NCBI RefSeq assembly: GCF_932294415.1
Contig: NC_065535.1
Coordinates: forward strand, 24,826,782-24,890,781
Direction of reading: 5' to 3'
From: Quercus robur
Taxonomy: Eukaryota > Streptophyta > Magnoliopsida > Fagales > Fagaceae
Length of the DNA stretch: 64,000 nucleotides
Each line of letters starts with the position of its first letter. Positions within the stretch are counted from its first letter, which is position 1. Shown here piece after piece: positions 11,177 to 23,059 of this stretch. The translations under genes and the position numbers were made by a program. The notes under the pieces are model-generated. The model was not told the DNA's origin and ran no database searches. It worked only from the letters and a program-made list of their open reading frames with translations.

Positions 11177-12005
11177 CGCATAATCCATTTGATACCAAAT
11201 GATAAAAATACTACTGACCACAAATTGGGCATAGAGCATCTGAACAATTAATCCCACGACAAAGCCCAACCAAACAATTAATCCCACCTATAAAATTAAA
11301 GCCTAGAGATTATACTACTTTTGGAATCACCAGAAAACCAATCACCCCCTACAAACTTAAGCTGCCATACCGCCACTATTGCAAAGTCCAGCTTTCAACA
11401 GATCTCAACCAAGCCTCCAAAACACTAATTCAAATGAACAAATTCAATGAACCATTTCAACTGAGAGAGAGTATACCATCAAGCCAATAGAGGAACCGGA
11501 ACAACCTCAATGCCGCTCCTCGCCGCCGCTCCTCATCTTTGGGCGTCACTGTTGCCAAACTTCAGGCCTCACCCTTTCACTCTTGACCAAGACATGAAGC
11601 TCTGGGTTGTGGGTGGTAACAAAGATTGGGTTTTATTTGAGATTTAGATCCTCAAGTGCTGAGTTACCGAGTAGTATTGCTTTTTTTTTTTTCTTTTTCT
11701 AAAATGTAATATGACGTGGCAGTACACATGTCATTGATGAGGCAGAAAAATAATATTTTATTTGGGCGGTTATCCACGTTAGCATTTTCCATCAATACTT
11801 TATATAGCAGGGACCATATTGACACAATATTTAAAAGTTAAAGACCAAATTGACATAGTATAAAGGTTAAGGAGCAAAAATGTAATCTACCCTAAAAAAT
11901 AACCTCTTTTACATAACTAATCCCTACCATAGACAAATCCTGAGCTCAAGTGAACAGCTTACCCTGAATTTGATTTCATAAATACTACGCAGCTTAACCT
12001 TTAAC
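11177..12005. other. Gene-free flank
   Basis: No gene is visible. About 70 bases near 11700-11790 match, in inverse orientation, the segment at about 8270-8345 (GCCCAAATAAAATATTATTT and CTGTACTGCCA), which marks another old dispersed repeat on both sides of the hAT-like element. Confidence 0.5.
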
Positions 12006-12505
12006 GCATGTGCTTTTAGACAAAACCTCTCAATAAAAGTTCTAATAAATGATTCATCATTAAACCCCTAATATTCCAATTTCCTATGTCTATCAAAACA
12101 ACATTAAAAGCATGTGCTTTTCGACTAAACCTCTCAATAAAAGTTCTAATAAATGATTCATCATTAAACCCCTAATATTCCAATTTCCTGTGTCTATCAA
12201 AACAACATTAAAAGCATGTGCTTTTCAACTAAACCTCTCAATAAAAGTTCTAATAAATTATGGATCATGCTAATGAGTGCCCTTAGGGCATTGGATAAGA
12301 ATCCAGTTAAAGAAAGTTTTGACATCACTTTTATGGGAAATGAAAAAAGCTATCAAAACATTAATTGCTTTTTTTTCTTTTCCCATAAAAATTTTCTTTA
12401 ACTAGATTTTTAACCAGTGTCCTAAGAGTACTCGTTAGCATTTCTCATAAATTATTCATCATTAAACCCCTAATATTCCAATTTCCTATGTCTATCAAAA
12501 CAACA
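12006..12505. repeat. 104-bp tandem repeat, three copies, third one interrupted
   Basis: GCATGTGCTTTT recurs at 12006, 12110 and 12214, an exact 104-bp spacing, and the copies differ at only a few bases. The third copy is split by a 185-bp MITE plus its duplicated target and resumes at about 12447. Confidence 0.85.
12262..12446. mobile_element. Mutator-type MITE, 185 bp
   Basis: Both ends form an inverted repeat of about 50 bp: ATGCTAATGAGTGCCCTTAG on the left and ATGCTAACGAGTACTCTTAG read from the right. The element is flanked by an identical 9-bp TSD, ATAAATTAT (12253-12261 and 12447-12455). The two uninterrupted neighbouring tandem copies show the empty site ATAAATGAT, which confirms the insertion boundaries. 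A 9-bp duplication is typical of Mutator-like elements. Confidence 0.8.
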
Positions 12506-13146
12506 GTAACTAACCTATCTTTTTTTTTTTTGAGAAACAGTAACTAACCTATCTAACTTCCTAAATCTATCCTCTCAAAAAAAGAAAAAAAAAAAAAATC
12601 CTAAATCTACATAAATAGAGGTAAATCAGAGAGCCTCAATTTAATCATGTATTCTGACGCAGCAGCAACTAAAAAGAAAAAAGAAAGATGATGACACACA
12701 TCTAAGGTAACCGCAGATCACTGCTTGAGGATTACAGGTAGCCCATAACTCATTAACCATCTAGAGTTTTTAGAAGGGCCCTGGGCCCCCAAACAACTTT
12801 TTTCTTTAAAAAACTGCAACAAATTGAGAATTTAACTCACAGAAAACAACTTGAAATCAATGGATGATAGAAAAAAATAAACAGCAATCCATGATATTTA
12901 CTGGTTTTACTTTTACCTGCTTATTAGAGTTATGGATAAAGAAAGGAATGAAATAGCCAATAAAATCAAGACTGACGATGAATGCCCCACTTACATAAAG
13001 GTGGAAATGTGTTACAAGGAAGAGTATACTTTTTCTGCACAAGAAAAAATTCTCATCTTGATTTTCTCAGTTAGTTCACTGTTATGGTTGATTTCAGTCC
13101 TCGGAACCACTGGTTGTAATTAGAGTAGTTCTTAAAACAAAACCAT

Positions 13147-13213
13147 CACCTGAGTCCTGCATGGCTGAGGAGGGAACCTTCCACAAATATTTCCTTCAGA
13201 CCTTTGTCAAGTG
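13147..13213 (-). pseudogene. Possible exon relic, unrecognised
   Basis: Read on the minus strand, a 67-base open segment lies between a TTTTGCAG acceptor and a CAG|GTGATG donor. It translates to SLDKGLKEIFVEGSLLSHAG plus two more residues. The composition looks protein-like, but I find no matching neighbour exons in the right order and do not recognise the peptide. It may be the remnant of a decayed gene or chance. Confidence 0.2.
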
Positions 13214-14429
13214 ACTGCAAAACTGGAAGTAAAAGAAAATACAATGAAACAACATAAACACAAGGATATACAGAAACCAACTCATTTTCTAGGAAACAAA
13301 AATGCCACAACTCAGATGAAGTCTGTCACAAAAATAGACAGACTCTGGTCTCCTATAAATTCTCATATACAAAACTCTCCTTTCAATATTTAAAACTCAG
13401 CTTATTCTGATTTTATAACTATGATGATTCTCATTGTTGTTATTTTTTTATTTTTGCATATAACCGCAGCTGTCGATAAGGGTTATGAAAGTTGTCATTG
13501 TGCAAAGATACTAATTTACTTTGGTAAGCAAAAATGGCAGAATGGTAGGTCCAAGAGTTCAAGAGCTGTTCAATAAAAAATGCCCCCAAACCAAGCTCTT
13601 GGTGGCAGTATCCCACATTTCCTTACATCTTGCCGCAGACCGTGCCAATTGACTTCCATATTAATTTCCCAATTCAAATGTGACAAAGCTCTTTCAAATA
13701 CGAGTTTCTGATGAAGAGTTCACTTCTTGGACCTACATCTACCATTAAGCAACTAGATAGGGGTAACTTGAAGCCCGTTTTCCATCAATATATTATTTTA
13801 AGTTTTTCTTCCAACATATTTCACTACAGATGATGGACATCCAAATAATCTAGTGGAGCCATTTAGAAAAATTGGTCAGTTTAAAAGCAGGCGACGACAT
13901 ATTCTGTTACACAACAATAATCCATCCAAATATCCTTGCTTCATTCAGTTATATCTTCACAAAGAACCAATGACAACATGCCAGCCAACAAATCTGATAA
14001 GCATACCAATTGGTCATCCATTGATCTCATTCAGGTAAATGAAAGGGTCCAGCAACGACGGTACATTTGAGATCAAATCAAAAGTAATCTGGCTCATTAA
14101 AAGATCATGGTCTCATGCCATCTCATTATCAAATGTAAGCAGCACACTCAAGTTTGCACATTAATTCTGCCCTAGAGAAAATCCCAAGGGATGCCCCGAG
14201 TAAATCACCCAAAAGTAGATCTGATGATTTTGAGGTACAATCAGTAAATTTCCCTGCATGGTTTGGCTTTGAAAATTATCATGAGGCCCACTACTGTGGC
14301 TGTGACCTGCTTGCCAATTCAATCTTGCAGGAAAAATTCAAAGTTTTTCCCTTAGGCAGTCACCAAAGCCGTTATACTAAATCAGTTCTAGGATTTTATC
14401 CAGAAACATAAGTTTCTAGGGATTTGGGA

Positions 14430-14920
14430 TAGAAAGGACCAGGATATTTCGGAGAAAAAAGGGGGAAAATATTAGGGAATATAGGGTTTCCAATGTTATA
14501 AGGAAAGAGAAGGACTAGGAGGTGATACAACGAAAAAGACTCAAGTTTTGAAACTGCTTTCTGGGTGCTGTGACGACACTGATCAGTCAATCAGGATCTG
14601 TATCAGATCTGGTTTGGGGGGTTTTGAAACTAATAAAAGGTGGGTTGTGTTAAGGTGTTGATCCCATGATTTTTAGGGTTCCAAAAGTGAGAAATCAATG
14701 TCTGGTCGCTACATTCAAACAGATAAAATTAAATAGTATTAAAAAATTAAATCAATGTCTGGACATCACACCTAGATGTTGCTAAACATAGCACCATGGA
14801 TTTCCTCAGCATCACAGCTCAAATAAGGATTGCATCACACAAACCCTAAAGCACAATTGCGGCCAAATTCTCCTTAAAAAATTGTTCTTTATTGACTTGA
14901 AAGTGTATCAATATTATAAA
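14430..14920. repeat. Dispersed repeat, copy 1
   Basis: This segment and 19610-20070 share, in the same order, a GGGTGCTGTGA motif, a TTTTAGGGTTC motif, AAATCAATGTCTGG, ACATCACACCTAG and a TTGAAAG segment near the end. Identity is moderate and there are indels. The family is unknown. It could be an old LTR-element piece. Confidence 0.45.
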
Positions 14921-15450
14921 AAACTACACAAAACCTTAGTAAGGCCTGGACTCGCAGGACTTTGATTACTAAGACCAATCTAGATAACTATTAGAAACCC
15001 AAAAATTAAAAAATCAATAGTAATGCTAATAAGACTAAGCTACACTTTTGAACCTTAATGTTTGGGATTGTTTTCATTTGGTCCCTTAAGTTTGAGAATT
15101 TTCATTTTGGTCTACAAAGTTTGATTCCATTTTCAAAATGGTCCTTTCATCCACGTCCATGACTAACATTGCTTTAGCTTGAACCATAGGAAGAAATTCC
15201 AAATTACGCTTCTCCACCTCCTAGAGAGATGTGTAACATGTTTGGTTCTTTATTAAAATTTCTCTTTGCTAAACAAGTCTAGGTCCCTTTATTATAATAA
15301 GCTATATTGGACATTCATCTTGCTGCTTTCCTATTCCAGTCCTCAGTTTATGGTTTTCCTCTTGCTATTATTGCTGATCTAGCATTTCAGCAACATCCTT
15401 AAGCATATTTTGCCCCTTTTTCAGCAGCAGTCTTTGGTGATTCTCGATAT

Positions 15451-18417
15451 TTGTTCCATCTTCTCCGCAATGGGGACATAGAACTTTTGGGTTTTGATGC
15501 AAGAGAGGAGTCGGTGGGTCTATCGAATGAGGATCAGATCCGTCACATTCAGCTCAAAGGGGACATAGAACATTTGGCTTCTCTTGAGGAAATTTTCTGG
15601 AGACAAAAGTCTCGTGCTTTGTTTGTGAAGAAGGGAGATAATAATACTCGTTTCTTTCATAAATTAGCAAATTCCCATAGAAATGCTAATCTAATTAAGA
15701 GGTTAGAGGTGGATGGTGTTCTTTATGAGGATGAGGCTGATGTGCGCTCTCAGTTAGTTCTCTTCTACCAAGGGTTGTTTGAGGAAAATGAGGTGTGGCG
15801 TCCTACTATGGATGGGTTAGATTTTGCATGCATTGGAGAGGTAGAGAGGTTATCCTTAGAGAAGGAGTTCTCGAAGGAGAAAGTCATCCAGGTATTAAGG
15901 GAGATGGAGGGTGATAAAGCCCCTGGTCCTGATGGCTTCACCATGGCTTTTTTTCACAAATGTTGGAGTGTTGTGGAAAAGGATGTCATGGATTTCTTTG
16001 ATTACTTTCATCGGCACTCTGTGTTTGAACGGTCTATGAATGCTTCGTTTCTCACTTTAATTCCCAAGAAGCATAATGCTGTTAACATTTAAGGACTTTC
16101 GCCCCATTAGTTTGGTGGGTAGTGTGTACAAGTTGCTATCCAAGGTGTTGGCTAATAGGTTGAGGGCGGTTTTGGATAATCTTATCTCTGAGTCTCAAAA
16201 TTCATTTGTTGGCGGAAGGCAGATCCTGGATTCAGTGCTTATTGCAAATGAATGCCTGGATAGCAGGTTGAAGAGCAGAATACCGGGTGTGGTTTGCAAG
16301 CTTGATATTGAAAAAGCATACGACCATGTGAACTGGGAGGCCTTGTTTTATTTGTTGGGCCGGATGGGTTTTGGGTTGAAATGGAGGGGGTGGATCAAGG
16401 CTTGTATTGCTTCTGTCCGTTCTTCAGTCCTGGTAAATGGCTCCCCGGAAGGTTTCTTTGGTAGTTCTCGTGGATTGAGACAAGGGGATCCACTATCTCC
16501 GCTTTTGTTTCTTTTGATAATGGAGGTTTTAAGTAGACTTTTGAAGAAGACAGAGGAGTGTAATCTTATTCGGGGGTTTCATGTGGGCTCTGTGAACTCT
16601 GTTGGTGTGCGTATCTCCCATCTATTAGTTGCTAATGACACTATTTTATTTTGTGATGCCTCTAGGGAACAGCTACTGTCCATTAGGTTGGTGTTGTGTT
16701 GTTTTCAGGCTTTTACGGGCTTGAAGGTCAATGTTAGGAAAAGTGAGATTGTCCCTGTTGGGGAGGTGAATAACCTAGATGCACTGGCTAATATTCTTCA
16801 ATGTAGAGTGGGAAGTTTGCCTATGAAATATTTGGGGATGCCGTTGGGGACTTCTTTTAAGACTGCTTCGATTTGGAATCCTATTTTGGAGAAAATGGAG
16901 AAGAAGCTATCTGGGTGAAAGCGTCTCTATTTATCTAAGGGTGGTAGACTTATGTTAATAAAGAGTACGCTCTCAAGCCTCCCAACGTACTTTTTATCTC
17001 ATTTTACTATTCATAAATCTGTGGCTGCTAGAATGGAATGTATTTAGAGGAATTTTCTTTGGGGATCTTCTGAGGGGAGTTTCAAATATCCTTTGGTGGC
17101 TTGGGAAAAGGTGTGTTTACCCGTCGAGATGGGTGGTTTGGGGATAAGAAGTGCGGTGTCTTTTAATCAAGCTTTATTAGGAAAATGGTTGTGGAGAAAT
17201 TGTCATGAAATTACCCACCTTTGGCGGCGAGTCATCTCCACAAAATATGGTGAGGGTCAAGGGGGGGTGGTGTACTAAAGTGTGCAGGAGGACTCATGGG
17301 TGTGGCCTATGGAGAAGCATCAATGAAGGGTGGGTGAGCTTCTCTAAGCATCTGTCTTTTGTAGTAGGTGAAGGCACTCGTATCCGCTTTTGGCATGATA
17401 GGTGGATTGGTGATAATACTCTAAAAGATCTCTATCCTGAGCTTTTTGTGGGTTCAGCGGCTAAGGATGCTTGTATCTCTGAGGTTTTGTGGTTTCCAGA
17501 AGGGGGTACTGTTAGAGTTTGGGATTTAAGGTTTTATAGAGCTTTTGAAGATTGGGAGTTAACTGCATCTTATTCTCTTCTCCAGCTTATCCAATCTCAT
17601 ATTCCTTGGGGTGATAGGAGGGATACCCTTTGTTGGTGGCTAAAAGGTGATGGTAAGTTTGACACACGGTCTTATTACCATGCGATTCGGGGTGCTTCGA
17701 ATTCTTTGTTTCCTTGGAAGGGTGTTTGGAAACCAAAGATTCCTAGGCGAGTGGTGTTCTTTTTGTGGACTGCTGCTCATAGTCGGATCCTCACTTTGGA
17801 TAATCTAATGCTTAGGGGTCACCCTTTGGCTTCTTGGTGTTGTATGTGTTGTTGTGATGGGAAGTCGGTAGACCACCTTCTCCTTCATTGTCCTGTTACT
17901 CATTCCCTATGGACTTTTATGATTCAGGCTTTTGGTATTCATTGGATTATGCCAGGATCAGTGGTGGGTTTGTTATCTTGTTGGCATCAGTGGCTTGGGA
18001 ATCTTAATTCGGATATTTGGAATTTGGTTCCAGGATGCTTAATGTGGATTGTGTGGTTGGAACGAAATCGTCGTTCCTTTGAGGATAATGAGAAGAGGTT
18101 GGATGAGCTCAAGGTGTTATGCCAACGTAGTCTATTTGAGTGGTCTCGTTGTTAGGGTTTTATGGATTTTTTTTTTGATAAATAACGTAAGAATATTATT
18201 AATAATAAAAAATTGCCAAACCGAGATTAGGGTTTTACGAATTGCTCTACTCTCTCTGAGTTTATGGCTTCCCTTAGCTTAGTTTCCTGATTTCTCTTTT
18301 TGTTGTGCTGTTTGTTCTTTTTTTTCTTGTTGTTCATCATCATGAACAACTTGTACTTTTCCTTTTTTCTCATTTATAATAGATTTCTGTTTACCTATCA
18401 AAAAAAAAAAAAAAAAA
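15451..18417 (+). mobile_element. 5'-truncated LINE, reverse transcriptase and zf-RVT regions
   Basis: The element starts inside ORF2, just ahead of the conserved WRQKSRALFVKKGDNNTRFF region, and lacks ORF1 and the endonuclease. Reverse transcriptase motifs follow: [41 protein letters not shown] and [11 protein letters not shown]. The zf-RVT region with a CMCCCDGKSVDHLLLHC zinc-binding segment and a WLERNRRSF tail ends near 18155. It is dead: a frameshift lies at about 16080, stops interrupt about 16916 and 17045, and the catalytic FADD box reads VAND at 16628-16639. The 3' end is TTTACCTATC plus a poly-A tail of 18 (18400-18417). Confidence 0.9.
18165..18226 (-). mobile_element. Tiny LINE tail nested in the LINE 3' UTR
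   Basis: About 62 bases that start with a poly-T tract and continue TGATAAATAACGTAAGAAT, the reverse of a plant LINE 3' end, lie between TTAGGGTTTTATG (18152-18164) and TTAGGGTTTTACG (18227-18239). The 13-bp flanks with one mismatch look like a TSD. The insert is thus a severely 5'-truncated antisense LINE copy that landed in the older one. Confidence 0.55.
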
Positions 18418-19609
18418 TCATGTATTTCAAAACAATTACGAAGTTGCTGAACGCTCTGAGAATAGGAACAAGAAAAAACTCAATGACAAATAGAAATACC
18501 ACTCTATCCAAACCACTTTGAATGGTTTCATGAGTTTGGTTGAAAGCTTGAGGCAGTTGAATGTAGGTGCTGACTGTAGGATCTTTGGAAGTTCAGCACT
18601 AAATTAGGATTCTTGATGAGATCTTGAAGGGTTTTTTTAAAAAGGTTTGATGTTAAAATTAAGGATTTAGGTAGGGTTACCTGTTACGTAATATAAAGCT
18701 TGAATCTTGAATGGATTTGAGAGCTGGTTGGTGTCAAACAGTGTATAGAACAAGAAACAAACAAAAGTAAAACAATAGGCAATCATAGTTAAGAAGAAGA
18801 AGGCAATAAGAGCCTCAAATTTTAAAATAAGCTGACTCCTGATAACAAAGACAATTAGAAAAGTACTTAAGAACTTTTAAAACAAATAGAAAAAAGACTA
18901 AAAACCTAAAACAATATGGCTTTTGGGACAGCCCATTACAGCACATTCCATAAACTCCAAGAATGACAAAATTAACCCTAGTTTTAGAAAAACCTAATTG
19001 AAGCTGCACCAGTAATTTTCTAATCTAATGAAAATAATATTAAGACTCAATAATAACAAAAGTAGCCTAAGGAAGGTGCCAAGAAGGCCTCACATCAAAA
19101 CTAGACCACAATTCTAGAGTTGTTGGTATTTAATCTTGTTTATCATTAAACTCTTTGCTGGCAACACCAACAACAGTTCCACCATCAATGATTGCTTTAA
19201 AAGTAACTTGCACCATCAATAATAAGCTGTTTAGTTTGGAGATCTCCACAACAAACAAAAGCTTGAAATAAAGAGTTACAAGTCGAATATTCATCCTCTT
19301 GTTCAAGTGTACCAAGAATAGGCCTAAGGATAGAGAAGAGAATTATCAGCTTCATCCGCTTCTAAAATCATTTAAGTCTATAATGCCATAGTTAAATGGG
19401 CCTCATCCTCATTATCATGGCAATTCAACTCCTCCATAAATCTATTAAAAAGAAATTAGATAAGATCTTCAGCTCTAATACAAAATTGAGCTATAACAAA
19501 AGCTCTTATACCAAATATTTTTTGAAAAAGCCCTTATACCAAATAGATTGCAGAATTTTATCTAGCAACAGAGATTTGGAGGAGTTTGGGATAGCTACAG
19601 CTAGGGTTT

Positions 19610-20070
19610 TTGGTGGAACAAGCTTAAAAAAGATAGGAGTTTCTAACAGTATAAGGGAAGGGTAGTCTTTGGAGGTGGTACGAGGGAAGAGTAGGCTTTG
19701 GAGATGGTATAAGGGAAAGGTAGGCTTTGGAGGTGAAACAGTGAAGAAAAATCAAATTTTGAACTGGGTGTTCTAGGTGCTGTGAACATTAAATTGGGCA
19801 TTGTACCAGTTCTAGTTTGTGGGTTTCAATATTAGCATAGGTTGTGATAGCATTTTTACCCAACAAGTTTTAGGGTTCTAAAGGAGATAAATCAATATCC
19901 AGTAGCAAGAATTTCAACAGGAGAAGAAGGTTACATGAAGTACATATAGTTTTGCCTAACATCACACCTAGGATTTTCCTACCATCACACCTCCAAGAAG
20001 AATCACATTACACATAACCTCAAGCATAATTGTTAACAAATTATTCTCTATTGAATTGAAAGCATCCCAA
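19610..20070. repeat. Dispersed repeat, copy 2
   Basis: Partner of 14430-14920, with the same ordered motifs (TGCTGTGA, TTTTAGGGTTCTAAA, ATCACACCTAGG, ATTGAATTGAAAGCAT). It also has three local near-repeats of AAGGGAAGGGTAGTCTTTGG type at about 19655-19740. The family is unknown. Confidence 0.45.
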
Positions 20071-20268
20071 CAATAAAGCCTTAGTCCCAAAATTTTGGGG
20101 TCAGCTATGGATCCTCAACGGATTAGTTAGGGTTGATCATATGTAATCTTTTCCTCCATTTTATTCTATTCGAATTCATACTCTTTGAATTGAAAGCATT
20201 ACATCTATATTAAAAATAAATAAATTAATAAATCTAACCATAATAGAACTTGGGAATAAGAACTTTTC

Positions 20269-20349
20269 CAAGAGCCTTGTAGCTCAACTGTTTCCAACAA
20301 AGACATCTAGGGTTCAAATCTCCCCTCCCCCGTTGTAACTATCGAATCA
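20269..20349 (+). mobile_element. tRNA-derived SINE relic
   Basis: CCAAGAGCCTTGTAGCTCAA resembles a pol III A box, followed by GGGTTCAAATCTCCCCTCCC (B-box type) and GTTGTAACTATCGAAT. It matches the intact SINE at 36911-37021 but has an internal deletion between the boxes and no poly-A tail. Confidence 0.55.
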
Positions 20350-20751
20350 TCTAGGGTTCAAAATAGAATCTTCTTTGTGCTTCCCACATCATTCTCCCCT
20401 GGTTGGAGAAAACTAGGCCTCAAGTTTTGAAGTATTGAAGAATTAAGAATTTTGACGTGACACTTACATCGACTCCTGAATCACTGTTGGTAGTATTAAG
20501 AACAAAGAAGCCTTGCATTCCATCCCATCATTAAATCACTTGTAATTACAAAATCAATGTGAGAAATTTGCATTGCAAATGTTACAGCTTTGTCTTGATT
20601 CACAAAAAGCACCATTGTTGCGCAGAGTTGCAGATAATAAAGAGTTTGACGAAGTAAAAGATCAAATACCTAAGGATTCAAAATTTTTGTGGTTTAGTTA
20701 TGATGTGGGACTTTCTTGGCAACTTTCATAGGTTACTTTTGCTATTATTGA

Positions 20752-21521
20752 GTTTTTTTTTTTTTTAATAAATAACATTCTTATTGATGAAAGAAATAGC
20801 TCAAGTACACAGAGTATACATGGGAACAAGAAAATCATGCTCTCAAGATACAAAGATTAAGCATATTAAAAAAGAGTACATATAGAGAAAGAGCCAAAAG
20901 TTAACATCCAATCAAAAAAAGTTTTGAAAAGAAAAAGCTTAAGCTTATGGATCATCCATTCACAATCCTGAAAACTTTGAGCATTGTGTTCCCACCAAAT
21001 GCACCACATCAAACAACACGAATGGCTTTCTAAATAGCTATATTTTGATGATGGCCACACCAACCTTGCCAAGAAGCTAGTAACGCCACAACACTCTTCA
21101 GCATAACCCAAAAAACTCCAAACAAGAACACCATGGACCACAACTTTGTAGCTATATGAGACAGTGAAGGAGTGAATGGCCCATAGTCTCCCCATCACAT
21201 TCACACATATAACACCAGTCTACACAAGCAAGCTCCTTTTCTGCAAATTATTTATCATCAATATTTTACCCAAAGCTGCTGTCCATGTAAAGAAACCAAC
21301 TCTTGGCAGCACCTTTGACCTCTAAATACATATCAGTAGTACAAATCAAAGACCAATAGTATCTGCCAACCTCAAACCCTCCATGTTTAAGCTGACCTCC
21401 AAAAGAACTTATCCTTCCCATTCCTTCTCACAGGAATCAAGTAGATTAAATCCATAAACAACCCCCCCCCCCCCCCCCAAAAAAAAAAGCTCCGACTCCC
21501 AATCTTGCATAGCTCTAATAA
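20752..21521 (-). mobile_element. 5'-truncated LINE, antisense
   Basis: A poly-T tract at about 20752-20768 marks the reversed poly-A tail. Reading the minus strand upstream of it gives the C-terminal LINE zf-RVT region (MWCIWWEHNAQSFQDCEWMI, then HKLKLFLFKTFFDW), and further back FFTWTAALGKILMIN. A related 14-bp sequence, TACTTTTGCTATTA at 20734-20747 and TACTTTTGTTATTA at 21522-21535, is the likely TSD. Stops and a poly-C run (about 21462-21478) show it is inactive. Confidence 0.75.
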
Positions 21522-22693
21522 TACTTTTGTTATTAATGTCTTAATATTAAGGTCTTTAGGTTAAAAATATAGTTTTAATTAAGTTTACTAGAAGAAGGAA
21601 AATTTAGTAATTTTCAAATTTTTTGAAGGGCTGTCCTAGGCTGTACCAAAGGCCACGAGTCTTATTATTTAAGTTTTTTTTTTCTTTGTTATTAGTAATC
21701 CTGATCATTCTAGGAATATGCTATTTAGAGTCATAGTCCTTGGAATAAAGGCTTTATTCCAAGTGAACAAATTTCCAGCAGCTTAGCAATAAGAATGATA
21801 GAAATTGATTTTGATAAATTTCCAGCAGCTTAGCAACATCAGTGAGTCTAAAGTTGCTAAAGGAAAAAACTGCCTAGATACAGTAAACAAGTGAACAAAG
21901 TAGGAATAGAAAAAAACAAGTTAATAAGTGGATTCATGCTAAAAAAATAAGAGCCAATATATTTGGGATGAACAATCAAGGATAGAAATCTACACATTGA
22001 GTGATCAGACAGGAGGGGAAAGCACATTTCTGAAACGTACCTAACCAATCCCACTGATCAACTCAACCAGCTCCTTCGTCTCCAATCTTTCAACAACTTA
22101 TTCCTTATTAACCAAACCAACTTGGTTATTCAAATGGATTTCAACCTCGCGACAATATTCTTTCTCTTATTTACTCAGGTTGATAGATATTTGAAATTTT
22201 CATTTATAACTAATTGGCGTTTATCTTGTATACTTCCCGTATGCATGAGTCGAGCCCCCTTCACTCAATTTAATGAGCAATCTCTAATGAGATCGAGGAA
22301 GAGTGCTAACATCATTCGTCCCGACTCAACAAAGTTTGATAAATTCGAAAAGGATCCTCTCCATTTCACAATTCAGATTAAATTTTACACATGTAGAGGG
22401 GTATAAACTCGCACGTCATTTAAAATCTTAAATAAATTGGCAGTTTGTACTCCATTAGATTCAGAAAATAAAATATGAACCATGAAATGGACAAAATTGA
22501 CAAAAGTGCACAGATCTCGAGGACAATTTCCAAGCATAAAATCCAGAAATAAATAAATAAACCAAAGGTTTAACCAATCAATCAATCAATATGATCCTCA
22601 AATTAGCTAACAAAACCTAGGAGCGTTTTTTTCATAATCAAAGCCACATAGAATAGAATCTTTCAAAAAAAAGCGTAGACTTACGAGAGAGAA
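21522..22693. other. Gene-free stretch downstream of INH3
   Basis: No gene is visible. The last few hundred bases are likely the 3' untranslated region and terminator of the minus-strand INH3 gene, but no specific signal decides this. Confidence 0.4.
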
Positions 22694-23059
22694 TCATGAG
22701 TGATGGGAAGAAGAACAAGAAGCGTGGTCGTGGTTGTGGTCGTGATCGTGATCGGGATCGGGATCGTGGTCGCTGTCGCTGTCAGTATCGTCGTCGTCGA
22801 AGGGCTTCTGCTTGTGGAAGATGCAGCACTTCTTGGAGCTCTTCTTCTGCATGAACTCGTTGTCCACGGTGTCTTCCTTCCAAGTCACCTTCTTCTTCTT
22901 GCGGTTGAGGCGGAGGACTAGGGTTTCAGGTTGTGATTGTTGTGGCTGTTGTTGTTGATGGGGTGGTTGTTGGGACTGAGATGCGACGGTGGTAGTGACG
23001 GTCACGGAGGGTGACGAGGACTGTGTTGGTCGCGCGGTGGCGCTCATGGGTCTCGCCAT
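22694..23059 (-). CDS. INH3: Protein phosphatase 1 inhibitor 3 (PPP1R11/YPI1 family)
   Basis: A complete 121-residue single-exon gene. The N-terminus (1-45) is low-complexity Ser/Thr/Gln/Pro. Residues 47-90 are the conserved PPI_Ypi1 core: [20 protein letters not shown], in which KVTW (57-60) is the RVxF-type docking motif for PP1, then [20 protein letters not shown] with the conserved CCIFHKQ. The C-terminus (88-121) is very rich in Asp and His. Family members bind the catalytic subunit of type 1 protein phosphatase, largely in the nucleus, and inhibit it. The Arabidopsis relative is Inhibitor-3, of similar length. The first ATG in frame is used; a second Met at residue 5 is also possible. 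The stop is TGA. The opposite-strand open frame is a shadow of this gene. Confidence 0.9.
   Translation of the reverse strand: MARPMSATARPTQSSSPSVTVTTTVASQSQQPPHQQQQPQQSQPETLVLRLNRKKKKVTWKEDTVDNEFMQKKSSKKCCIFHKQKPFDDDDTDSDSDHDPDPDHDHDHNHDHASCSSSHHS

Larger units (their letters stand above)
12506..15450. other. Gene-free stretch with possible decayed exons
   Basis: No intact gene is seen. Base composition between 12.6 and 14.4 kb is less A+T-rich than its surroundings, and a splice-flanked open segment lies on the minus strand (13147-13213, listed separately). An open frame on plus at 14154-14411 has no family I recognise. Bases 14430-14920 are related to 19610-20070, so at least part of this stretch is dispersed repeat. 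Confidence 0.4.
18418..20751. other. Gene-free repeat-derived stretch
   Basis: No gene is visible. It includes the second dispersed repeat copy (19610-20070) and a SINE relic (20269-20349). The short frames here have no recognisable family and are probably chance. Confidence 0.5.

Noticed and set aside
22700-22921. Val-rich plus-strand frame opposite INH3
   Set aside because: It is a shadow of the INH3 coding sequence.
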